Assembly: GCA_030762935.1 (NCBI GenBank)
Contig: CM060900.1
Coordinates: 111,566,620-111,630,619, forward strand
DNA: 64,000 nt
Direction: 5' to 3'
From: Hymenopus coronatus
Taxonomy: Eukaryota; Arthropoda; Insecta; Mantodea; Hymenopodidae
Under the pieces are notes generated by a model, which saw only the letters and a list, made by a program, of their open reading frames with translations, was not told where the DNA came from and ran no database searches. A program made the translations under genes and the position numbers. Positions within the stretch are counted from its first letter, which is position 1, and every line of letters starts with the position of its first letter. This document shows positions 55,709 through 64,000 of this stretch, piece after piece.

Positions 55709-56145
55709 TTATAAGTGTTGTTGAAAGTGGTATCCATCTGCGCGAAGACATTCTTCACATGGATGAAATAACCATTCTCATGCATAGTATTTCTTACGTT
55801 ATGTTTTCAATTTCTGCGCTAGATACACAGTATAGTGTCCGTTTTAAAAGTTTAATAGGTTAATGAACCCACTTGCAGAGCAATACGGCTGAGAGACTTC
55901 TTAGGTGAGCGTTCGAATTCAACACTAATTTTGTTAACTCTTCCTCCGTTAGAACATGTCCTTTTCGCTTTTTGGTTTAATGTTTAACGATCCCGTTAAT
56001 CTAAATGTATTTACCAAATATCACAGTGCCTCTACCTGGAACTGGATAAACAGGAAATTTCTGCTGAAATTGGTTACACACCCGTCTACCTGATTCAGTT
56101 TTCGCGAACATATATATCGTACATAAAAATACGCTTCTCAAGCAT
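55709..56145 (-). pseudogene. DUF4817-type transposase remnant, middle deleted
   Basis: The minus strand starts MLEKRIFMYDIYVRE and, after a one-base slip, continues RRVCNQFQQKFPVYPVPGRG, an intervening stop, then KRKGHVLTEEEL and KSLSAV-type residues. This order is the N-terminal helix-turn-helix (DUF4817) of a transposase family very common in insects. The frame then reaches EECLRADGYHFQQHL and a stop (55,709-55,711), resembling the C-terminal GxHFxHLL end of the same proteins. The DDE catalytic region between them is absent. Family naming is from memory. Confidence 0.7.
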
Positions 56146-57514
56146 AATTTGTTGGCAGTCTTTTTCGTAGATTAACAAAGGATAGAATTCATAAGAAGAT
56201 AGCAAAACCCACTTATTGTCGAATTACTTCACAACACGAAGACAAAGCAACTACTGAGATAGCTCAGAGCTGATAAACGTACCCTTGACGCGTCATGCTT
56301 CCTTCTGCGCCGTTGCACCAAGTCTCGGCACATAGGCTTAAAAGGCGGTTGTGGCCTTGGCTAAAATGAAGGCACGTTATTATAAAGTCGAGGAGGTAAA
56401 AATGTTATATACTTCAAAGCTTTAAAATTACATTCCGTTTATCTGTATTAGAATTTCAATTTAAAACCCTTTTTAAAGAGGCGCGACAAAGATACAACGT
56501 GGCATATTGTGCAACTATAAATTGGGTGGCTTCTATTCTGAATTAATTAAGTTTGCGCGAGAATACAGCATTGTTAGAAAGCTCGTTTATTTAAGACCGA
56601 AAGGGGCTTCTAAACCAGATCGCCGGGAGTTACTCTACTTTTTCTGAGAACTTGGCCTCTTTGGGAAGAGACTTAAAATTCATTAACTTGGTAATCTAAG
56701 GAAGAATCTATGTGACCGTAATATTGAAAACATTATGCCATAACAACTGGTGAACCTTTAGGAGTTTTATAGCAAATTATGTGGACCGCTGTTCAAAGGT
56801 TTTATACCTTTATCACTGCAGATAGAATATGTATATTTTACTTGGTATGGAAACCTGAAAACCTAATTAGTATTAAGCCGTCTGGAATGGTTATTTCCTT
56901 TGTTGCATCAGTTTAGCAGACACAGTATCAACGAAATTCCATATATCAAATTTCAAATACCCATGCTCAATTGGCAACTATGATCCATAATGGAAGAACG
57001 TGAATGGCCATTGCATATCATTTGAAGAGGTCATCTGGGGTCATTCTGCCACACGCGAAGAGACAATAGTGCATGTGCCCTGGTCCCTTTATATGCCATT
57101 TTCATCCAGTTATTTGCGTACAAAAGCACTCTGCTGAAGCCACAAGTTCAACTGTTTTCCGCTTTACTATTCCGATGCCATTTGGAGCGAGGATATCGTT
57201 GTATAGATGCGCATGGGAGAAATTTCACCAAATATGATAAATAGTTGGGCCAAGAAGAAAAATTAAGGGTATTTGAAAAACTGGCTGAATTTCATTTTTA
57301 AACAAATAAATGTATACTTTGATTTACTGCAGGAGCGACATTACCAGGTAGACTTACTGCCCATATATGACGTGCAGAAACTCCTTCGTGCGTTAAAAAA
57401 CAGTTGCAGACTTGACGGCGCTTATTGAAACTATAACCGCTAAGTGGGAACTGTGTTTTACCCCTTAGCTCAGGAGACGGTGAGCGCCCTTAATCCCTGT
57501 TCATCCATTCACCC
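56146..57514. other. No recognisable feature
   Basis: No gene or shared repeat recognised. It may hold the 5' terminus of the transposon described at 55.7-56.1 kb. Confidence 0.4.
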
Positions 57515-57700
57515 AAAAAAATATTTTGTGGACCCTTGAACAACAAATATTTTGGAAAAAGGTCCATTGTGTGGGTGTGTGGAACAACATAACTCAACCG
57601 AAAATTCGATATCGTCCCTTCCAGTTTTTGGTCTTATAAATTATAAATCTTCAGTGGATTACGTTTCCTTATTTATGTAGTTCTAGTTCTTTCGATATCT
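57515..57700 (+). repeat. R800 outer-end fragment
   Basis: CACCCAAAAAAATATTTTGT, TTTTGGAAAAAGGTCCATTG and ACATAACTCAACCGAAAATTC correspond to the outer third of R800. The remainder is unrecognisable. Confidence 0.5.
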
Positions 57701-57904
57701 TTGAGCATTGCAAACCAATAATGGTTTATCTTTGGTAGTTTCTGTTATCTCCATAATTTTCTGAAAAACTTCAGCTAACAAGTATACGAAGAGAATGAAT
57801 TACCTCGCTGCCAATTACTTGAGCGGGGAGAGGATTTTGAGGAGTAAGACCCAGCAAGAAATCGCGGCAAGTTTCCTGGAAACATCACTTTTAATTGCAA
57901 TTTT

Positions 57905-58440
57905 GCGGGCATGTTACTAAGCTCTACTTCAGCGCAAATGTCACTAGCGATCTGTCACAAACTCGTCTTCACAGACTATGGAAATTTTCCTGGGGTTAAT
58001 GCTTCTATATCCTCTGTGAAGAAAGTATTCTTGAAGGCATCCTCAAGAGTGAAGTTATTGTATGAAATGCTCCCAGATGCTCGTCTACCGCCACAATCTA
58101 TCCTTAGAGATGGGTACATGGATATAAGCAGAATTTTATATATATATATCTGACCATATTAGAAGACATGCACAAGGTACTGCAAGCTTTGGAAAGAAGA
58201 AGCTGCAAGTATTGAGAGTACTTGCAATGAGAAGAATCTCCAAACTAAATTAGTATTCTTTAAAGCCAGTTTTAGCTAACCACCAGAAGAAATCACAAGT
58301 CTTGAAGGAAAGGGAATACCACTAACTGCTGCCCTACAGGTTTATGTAACCACGACTACCAAAGAACTACTTGGAGAACTGTTAGTTGTAAAATTAGGGG
58401 AATCGAATCCAGGAATGCGGGACTGACCGTTTCTTCGAGA
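57905..58440 (+). pseudogene. hAT/DUF659-type transposase fragment
   Basis: The frame from 57,911 carries VKKVFLKASSRVKLLYEM (about residues 36-53) and LPDARLPPQSI (54-64). These match a segment of DUF659-containing, hAT-related proteins (typically KKVFLKAPSR...F, then PLPPxPVLTRWGTWL); the TRWGTWL residues are replaced. After a stop near 58,151, frames continue with EITSLEGKGIPLTAALQVY and VVKLGESNPGMRD, also in family order. Neither the BED finger nor the C-terminal ERSFSxYK motif is here. A SINE abuts it on the right. The hAT C-terminus in the palindrome at 23 kb could come from the same family. Confidence 0.65.
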
Positions 58441-58532
58441 CGCCAACAGGTGTTCCTTAGTGAATCTGAAAAGCAATTTAGTTCCCATTCTGCAAGTGAC
58501 ATAACCTCTTTGCGATACTCTCCTATTTCTTT

Positions 58533-58762
58533 AATAGTGTTTAACGCCCGCTTTTACGACATAGGCAGTGACACTGATGATGCATGGAATCAAGATGGAG
58601 CACCGGTGAAATGCGTGAGGGGAAACCGGAGAACCCGGAGAAAATCCGCCCCTGAGCCAATTTGGGCACCACAAATCGCACATGCGGTCACCTGGGTTTG
58701 AATCCAGGCCGCCGAGTGAGAGGAGAGTGGTTCTAACCACTCGGCCACAGCGCGGCCCGCGC
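58533..58762 (-). mobile_element. SINE-B2 copy, near full length
   Basis: The minus strand reads CGCTGTGGCCGAGTGG, TTAGAACCACTCTCC, CGGCGGCCTGGATTCAAACC (box B), GCGATTTGTGGTGCCC, TTTTCTCCGGGTTCTCC, ACCGGTGCTCCATCTTGATT and AAAAGCGGGCGTTAAACACT. The head resembles a class II (Leu/Ser-like) tRNA. Frames on both strands here are shadows. Confidence 0.85.
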
Positions 58763-59439
58763 GCGGTGAGTACATGTGTGTATATATAGATATATATTCT
58801 CTTGTGTCCTCCATGATGTGAAGAGGTCGTGATGGGGAAAAATATTACTTTTCTATAAAATGTATATAAATATTAAGTTGTGTATTAATAAGAAAAAATA
58901 GATTAAATTATTGTAAAGTGTTTGAAGAATGGTACTTCAGTGATTGTAATTGCACTAATGGAAATCATGCATGTAGGCTTTATTGTAAGTTAAAATTCAA
59001 TGAAAGTAGAACATTGCTTCTGTTTTCTCATTTCACTAGTTAAACAAATTGACTACATTTACGAGATAATTGTGAATTTCGTTGAATATGAACCCTTTTT
59101 GGCGCATATCGTTCAATTTTAGGGCATATTTGAAAGCTCTTAGAGCACACATGCGTGCATATATTCACTAGTTTTACTGCATAGAAATCCGCCCTCTAGT
59201 GATGAGATACTAGGCCTATACTTTACGACTCTTTTGGCAATATACCATTCTGTATCGGTATAGCAAAATGTGTCCCCTTGGCACTGTACACAGGAAGCCG
59301 CGCACACGGCGTGAATGTTCAAGATCACTATTGCTATTTTGTTCCGTTGTATGCTAGAACGGCGATTTATTTTATTGGCCTTTGCAAAGATGGAGTTTTA
59401 AATGACGGTTAGCCCTTACAATTTTCTAGTCGACTATGT
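58763..59439. other. No recognisable feature
   Basis: A TATATA-rich patch lies at 58,780-58,800. No gene found. Confidence 0.4.
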
Positions 59440-60250
59440 GTGTACATAGTAAGTAGAGAAGGCATTGTATTCCCGTCAAAAATTGTCACCAAGATTTCAC
59501 CGGAAACATGTTTTAGGTTCCCCTAAATAAAAAAAGAAACATGGCTAGAAAAATATACGCATGCGCGCGCGTGTGTGATAGCATAGCTCAAAAACTAAAG
59601 GTCGGTGAAATACCAAACTTAGTATAAAAATTTAGTATCTTCAAAAGATGCGACATTAAGATTTTCAGGAAAGTCTCACCACCTCACACTCCCTTTAAAT
59701 GGAAAAAATGTCAAAAAATGCTGAATTTCTCAGAAATAGCTCTACCGAGTTAGATTAACGGACATTAACGACATTTACATGACAAATAAAATGTGTTTTT
59801 ATTCTCGATGACGTTTACATAACCTGTAAACCGTAAGAGATATGTAAAATCATACTAAAAATGTAGATCTTTAAATTCACGATTTGTATCATAGATTTTA
59901 TTTTTGTGGAGTTAACCATTTCCGAGATATTTCCTATTATTGATTTACATTTTAAAATATTTAAGATTTTTAATAGGCGAATTTGCCACTTCTGTTTCTT
60001 TTATTTTACTTCTGGCCATGCAAATCTAACCGAATTTCAATCACAGAGCAGCCTATCTTTTAAAATATTTGGTTAATCTTTAGCCTGGTGTATTCCCGTA
60101 TTTCCTTTCTGCTTATAAGAAAGTAAAAAAAAAAAATTGCTAATGTTTATCAATTAGCATGAAGGAGATAGATGAATAAACTTTTGTAGGAAGAGTTTGT
60201 TACAAAATATGTAGAGAAAGTTATGTGAATGAAACACATCATATTTTTTG
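59440..60250 (+). repeat. R800 copy, full length
   Basis: The clearest complete plus-strand copy. It has terminus TACATAGTAAGTAGAGAAGG, then GCATTGTATTCCCG, AGATTTCACCGGAAACATG, the CCAAACTTAGTATAAA block (decayed palindrome), ACATGACAAATAAAATGTG, CATTTCCGAGATATTTCC, TTTTACTTCTGGCCATGC and GTGAATGAAACACATCA at the inner end. Confidence 0.88.
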
Positions 60251-61185
60251 AACAACTATTCAATAGATCAAGATAATGTAAATTAGTTTCCGTATTTTGG
60301 CGTTGATAAACATGTGTTTCATAGAGAACAGCCTTTCTTTAGCTCGCTCTAGCAGTGTCATTTACCGTTCCAGCAGGTTTGTGTACCCTCACACTACACA
60401 CGAGTCTTCTTCTATTTGCCCATCTCTTCTCTGCTGTGAGACATCAAGTAGATTTAGTCGCAGTCTACCTACTTCAAGAGAAGCAAGAGATCACAGAAAA
60501 GTATATCAGGTAATATATATGCAAGGCGCATTAAGCTATTATCAGTGTTTCAATTTAGCGCGCGGTAACAAGCCCAATGGATAAGTCAAGGGTTCACTCA
60601 AACCCATGGTTTTTCGGGGCTTTCCCACGTTGCAAGGCATGGAGTGGTTCCTTTTATCCTCCGAATTTCTGTCCCTTTACGTCATTCTATTTATTTTTTC
60701 CGTTTATTCCCCCGTTGATCTGTTTCAGAGTTGCAGGATTTGGTGTTGGTGTTTTAGTCCTTCTGCCTTCGGCTGATCCCCTTAAGTGGCATTGGACCCA
60801 GACCAGGGAGGGGTCCCCGGTCTGTCCGCCCGATTGTGGGTCATTTCAATCCGCTGTTTGTAGGTTCTGTTACTGCTGCACAGTTATTCCTGGTCCGACC
60901 GCCCGGTGTCTCACCTCCTCCTTCCTCCAATGGGGCGCCTCCTCATGGGACATATTTATAAAAAAAGTCACCAACTAGGTACTGAGTCATTTCGCACGTA
61001 CCCCATTCTACTCTGTTAGGGTTATTTATGAAATGAAAATGAATATTTGAAATAAGCAAGCGCTATCTTTAAAATACGCGAAATTATATAAACAAGGGTA
61101 AACAGGTATGGCATTGTACTTTTTATAACATAAAGATAAATAAGAAAAGAAAACATATTTTAATTATTTACAAAGTGAATATAAA
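60251..61185. other. GC-richer island with a 133-codon frame, unrecognised
   Basis: 60,577-60,978 is open from ATG for 133 codons on the plus strand, and the region is clearly richer in G+C than its surroundings. The plus-strand product is rich in P, F, S and C with no recognisable domain. On the minus strand a broken frame reads GSAEGRRTKTPTPNPATL, which vaguely recalls low-complexity parts of retroelement proteins. I cannot assign it. A plus-strand frame at 60,297-60,584 ends near a GTAATA donor-like site, also unassigned. Confidence 0.35.
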
Positions 61186-61189
61186 ATTG

Positions 61190-61365
61190 AGATCTCCTTG
61201 TGTGGTTTACAGGGTGAAATGCGAGTCAGATGGGCATTTAATGCTGTATCGCATGTTGCCATGATAGCTCAGTAATTAGAGCAACTGGATGGAGACCAGA
61301 AAATCCGTGGTTCAAATGCCGGCTATGGCATTGCATTTTTTCGTTTGACTCTATCTTTCCAACTT
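61190..61365 (+). repeat. Repeat C copy
   Basis: GATCTCCTTGTGTGGTTTAC, GAGTCAGATGGGCATTTAAT, then the tRNA-like module (61,258-61,329), GGCATTGCATTTTTTCG and TCTTTCCAAC. Confidence 0.75.
61258..61329 (+). other. tRNA-like module in repeat C, best preserved
   Basis: Acceptor arms GCCATGA/CTATGGC, a fully paired D-stem (GCTC/GAGC), a four-pair anticodon stem (CTGG/CCAG, loop ATGGAGA, nominal anticodon GGA) and box B GGTTCAAATGC can be drawn. The T-stem is imperfect. It looks like a repeat-borne relic of a serine-type tRNA shape lacking the long variable arm, so identity is uncertain. Confidence 0.55.
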
Positions 61366-61627
61366 TTTTCTAATACAATAGATATGTTTGATAACGATTC
61401 ATAAGACACCTATTTCCCTATTTTTGCCGATATCTCTTTAATATACCAAGCCACAACGACAAGAACTTTAGAGTATCACAGCAATGAAATGATTTAAAGA
61501 ACCATAACATAATTATTCAGGTTCATTTTTACTGCGAAATACAGTTACAAAGCCTGTTTTTCAGTATTAGCTATTAATGTTGTCTCAAATACTTAATCCG
61601 CATATTATTATAAATAGGTGTAGGTAT
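61366..61627. other. No recognisable feature
   Basis: AT-rich, nothing recognised. Confidence 0.4.
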
Positions 61628-61945
61628 AAGTTATACAACGGAGCGAGACACCTCGGACACTGCGATCTATTTGGATCCATTGTGGCTACCACTCCCAGGA
61701 GGAAGGGTTGAAGTGCAGGAATCGCAGATGTCCCTATCAGTTCCATATTCGAAAACCCAGTCACTGTTGCAGTCGCCTAAAAGGGCGATGTAAGACCCGT
61801 CGACCAACTAGCTTTGTGGTGTCCATGGAGAATACTCTTTCCTTTGAGCAAGCATCCGCGCCAACTGCCCGGCACTTCCGCAATCGAACTCGGAGCCTCC
61901 CGATTGGAGCCTCACATGTTACCGCGGAACTATCTCCTTCGTAAT
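61628..61945 (-). mobile_element. SINE-G copy
   Basis: On the minus strand a tRNA-like head (GGAGATAGTTCCGCGGTAAC, box B GAGTTCGATTGCGG) is followed by CTCAAAGGAAAGAGTATTC, TGGAACTGATAGGGACA and CAGTGTCCGAGGTGTC. It shares its body with 47,290-47,775. The two overlapping plus-strand frames are shadows. Confidence 0.7.
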
Positions 61946-62042
61946 CCGCATATTGTGTTTGGACTCTGTTTTATACTTATTTGGTTAAATTTTTATTAAT
62001 ATCTGATTTGTATTAGGTGCGTACCTACATACCCATAGTAGG

Positions 62043-62258
62043 CATGTGGCCGTGCCGTGGCCTCTCACCTACACGGCCCGGGATCGATCCTAAGTGACCG
62101 CAAGTGGGATTTGTGGTGCACAAAGTGGCGCAGGGTAGGGTTTTCTCCGGGTTCGCATCGCATTCCACCGGTACTCCATCTTCATTCTATGGATCATTAG
62201 TGGCATCGCGTTCGGTGCCATTTGTAATAAAAGTGGGCGTTAAACACTAAAAAAATTA
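62043..62258 (+). mobile_element. SINE-B2 copy
   Basis: CATGTGGCCGTGCC, CCTCTCACCTACACGGCCC, GGGATTTGTGGTGCACAAAG, TTTTCTCCGGGTTCGC, ACCGGTACTCCATCTTCATT and AAAAGTGGGCGTTAAACACT with an A-rich tail. The anticodon region of the head is deleted. Confidence 0.85.
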
Positions 62259-64000
62259 ATTACAAACAGTAAGCATTCTAAAGTCGGTGTTAATTGCATA
62301 CTTGGTTGATCTATCTCCCTAAGCGATAGCTTGCCACTATATGAGTCGCCTTTCGGAGATACTGTTATTTATGCCTGATATAGAGTATATAGAATAATAG
62401 AGCAGTGTCGTATATAGCTTGTCGCAATCTTAAAAGGCAGTACGAAGTTAAATGGGATATCTCTATCTATTTGTTGCCATTAAGTTCGTCTTTTCTATTC
62501 TAGCACTTAAAATAAAATATTTCTTTATGACTTTTTAGAAACTTTTATATTTCCCTGGGCTCAAATGTTTAAAGCAAACGCGTTCTTCAGTAAAAGTCGA
62601 TATTTGCTGTTTCTGCGCTTATCACACAGTAACTAATAAACAGAGAGTCAGAACGCAACAATATATTTTCTTAGCAAGAGTAAACTAGAACGGTAGTACC
62701 TGTCCGGTTTGTATTCTCTATCTTTAATAAGATGATCCTTACATCAAAGATTTCGTAAAGTTCTATACTATGTAGTAGAAAGCTCAGAGGGCAAGAAACT
62801 TTTTGTTTTAGAACTTACATTGTAAGAGAAAATATTAACAATGGTCGGAAAAAGGTTTTAAAACAAGCCGGAATTCTGTAAGTTTTGTTATTCGCTATCT
62901 ATGACAAACAATACTCATTCATTTATTCATCTCACAGGCGAGAGGCAAAAGGCTGTCAGTATGCAATGATAAATGTTAACATATGTTTGTAAGAATGTTT
63001 TATAATATGTGAAACACTGTGAAATGTTTAATGTAGATTACTTATTTTGTATTTTACATACATACTTATATTGATACAAGGAAAAGCTTGAAGGAGACGA
63101 AAGGTTGGTAAACTAAGAAGAAACGCAAAGTAATGAATATGTTAGATTATTCAAATAAAATAATTAGGTAATAAATGAAACAGCTAAAGCTATCGCGTGT
63201 TTATTGTAGTTTATACAGCAAAAAGGAAACGAATGAAGGGATCTGTAAAGTAAATGAGTGAGGGAAACAAAAACACACTAGGATAACGTAATATAATGGA
63301 ACAGGGAAAACATTGTGCGCCACAACGTTTATTATTTTCTGTTTTAAAACATTTCACCCATCTGAATGTAATTTTGTGGAGAATAACAATCATAGTGCTC
63401 TACAAGATTAAACATTCTTATCTTTTTATGACTTTAAAATCCTATTCAAAGTACAAAATCTATAAATTGCAGGCTAAGAATAAAAGTATTCCAATAGACT
63501 TAAATTGCAGTGCATGCATTTCACTATTTGACGATGTATCATTCACAAAATGACATTGGATTCATAAACAGCTGAGCGCCAAAGTTGCTAGTACATGTGA
63601 AAAAAAAAAAACAACAACAAATGTATTTCATTTAACCTGGACTGTCTTTTAAGGGTCAGACGCTCTCTAGTTAAGCCTGTGACAGTTTTGTTCGTGACGT
63701 CATAGAGAGTATTTAGTAAAACGTCGTTATGCTGACATATTTGCCTTTTAGCAATTATGACTTCGAATATGCACGCTTAACTTGTTCTTCGTCTCTTACG
63801 GCTAAGGCCAAATCTTGTAGTGTCTGTTTAGGATCCTAACAAGAACAGAATAAACAACCATCCGTGCTGCTACTTGGCGTTTAGCTGTTGCCCTAAAAAC
63901 TATATTTCAACATGGTGAATCACTACTGCCGCATATATTTATAACAGAATAGAAAAGAGAAAATATCTTATAAATCCTGAATATCAAATGAGAAACTCCC
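62259..64000. other. No recognisable feature to the window end
   Basis: AT-rich DNA with no repeat landmarks from elsewhere. Frames at 63,211-63,553 on both strands are unrecognised. An A-run lies at 63,600-63,611. A CRE-like TGACGTCA occurs at 63,695-63,702. Confidence 0.4.

Noticed and set aside
58450..58814. Frames on both strands over 58.5-58.8 kb
   Set aside because: They lie in the SINE-B2 copy; their translations are not conserved in other copies of the SINE.
60297..60500. Exon with a GTAATA donor
   Set aside because: The protein is unrecognisable and there is no matching downstream acceptor and exon that can be supported.
1..64000. CRISPR array, operon or bacterial genes
   Set aside because: There are no short evenly spaced repeats, no gene packing and no ribosome binding sites; every sign is of an animal nuclear genome.

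Overview
The window reads as non-coding, repeat-dense nuclear DNA from an animal. It is AT-rich, has no long intact reading frame and no bacterial-style gene packing, and is filled with decayed transposons, tRNA-derived SINEs and microsatellites. The jockey/CR1-like LINE, the mariner and Tc1 remnants, a DUF4817-type transposase remnant and the hAT/DUF659-type remnants are all kinds common in arthropods, so I infer an arthropod, most likely an insect with a large genome. That assignment is from memory of family styles and is weak. No host protein-coding gene, rRNA or functional tRNA can be supported. Almost every open frame lies inside a repeat or shows no recognisable protein.

Layout. 1-13.6 kb is dominated by an unnamed family called R800 here, about 0.8 kb long and found in both orientations. 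One R800 copy (5.17-7.89 kb) is split by a 1.9 kb 5'-truncated LINE on the minus strand, and another (9.97-10.86 kb) is split by a SINE that itself contains a second SINE. 13.6-18.9 kb holds a SINE with a clean target-site duplication, a long GT microsatellite, a heat-shock-element-like site and another R800 copy. 18.9-24.7 kb holds a TIR-bearing MITE-like family with an internal tRNA-like module, an RNase H fragment of a second LINE, a 1.08 kb palindromic hAT derivative with an 8-bp target duplication, and several copies of a repeat that carries a whole tRNA-like cloverleaf in its interior. 25.8-31.9 kb holds two mariner remnants and five R800 copies. 32-38 kb is sparse apart from another mariner remnant. 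38-43 kb holds SINEs, a diverged R800 copy and a nearly full-span Tc1 element. 43-53 kb is mostly unannotatable, with R800 fragments and a degenerate minisatellite. 53-58.8 kb has a mariner-like miniature element, a DUF4817-type transposase remnant and a hAT/DUF659 remnant. 58.8-62.3 kb has an R800 copy and SINEs, and the last 1.7 kb shows nothing.

How the parts relate. R800 copies often come as inverted pairs whose shared palindromic end points outward. This suggests they are the long terminal inverted repeats of a foldback-type DNA transposon. LINEs, SINEs and mariners have repeatedly inserted into them, so R800 is among the older layers. Several transposase remnants keep the N- and C-terminal coding ends but lack the catalytic middle, the usual route to non-autonomous elements. 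All R800 boundaries were judged by eye and are good to roughly 10-30 bases.
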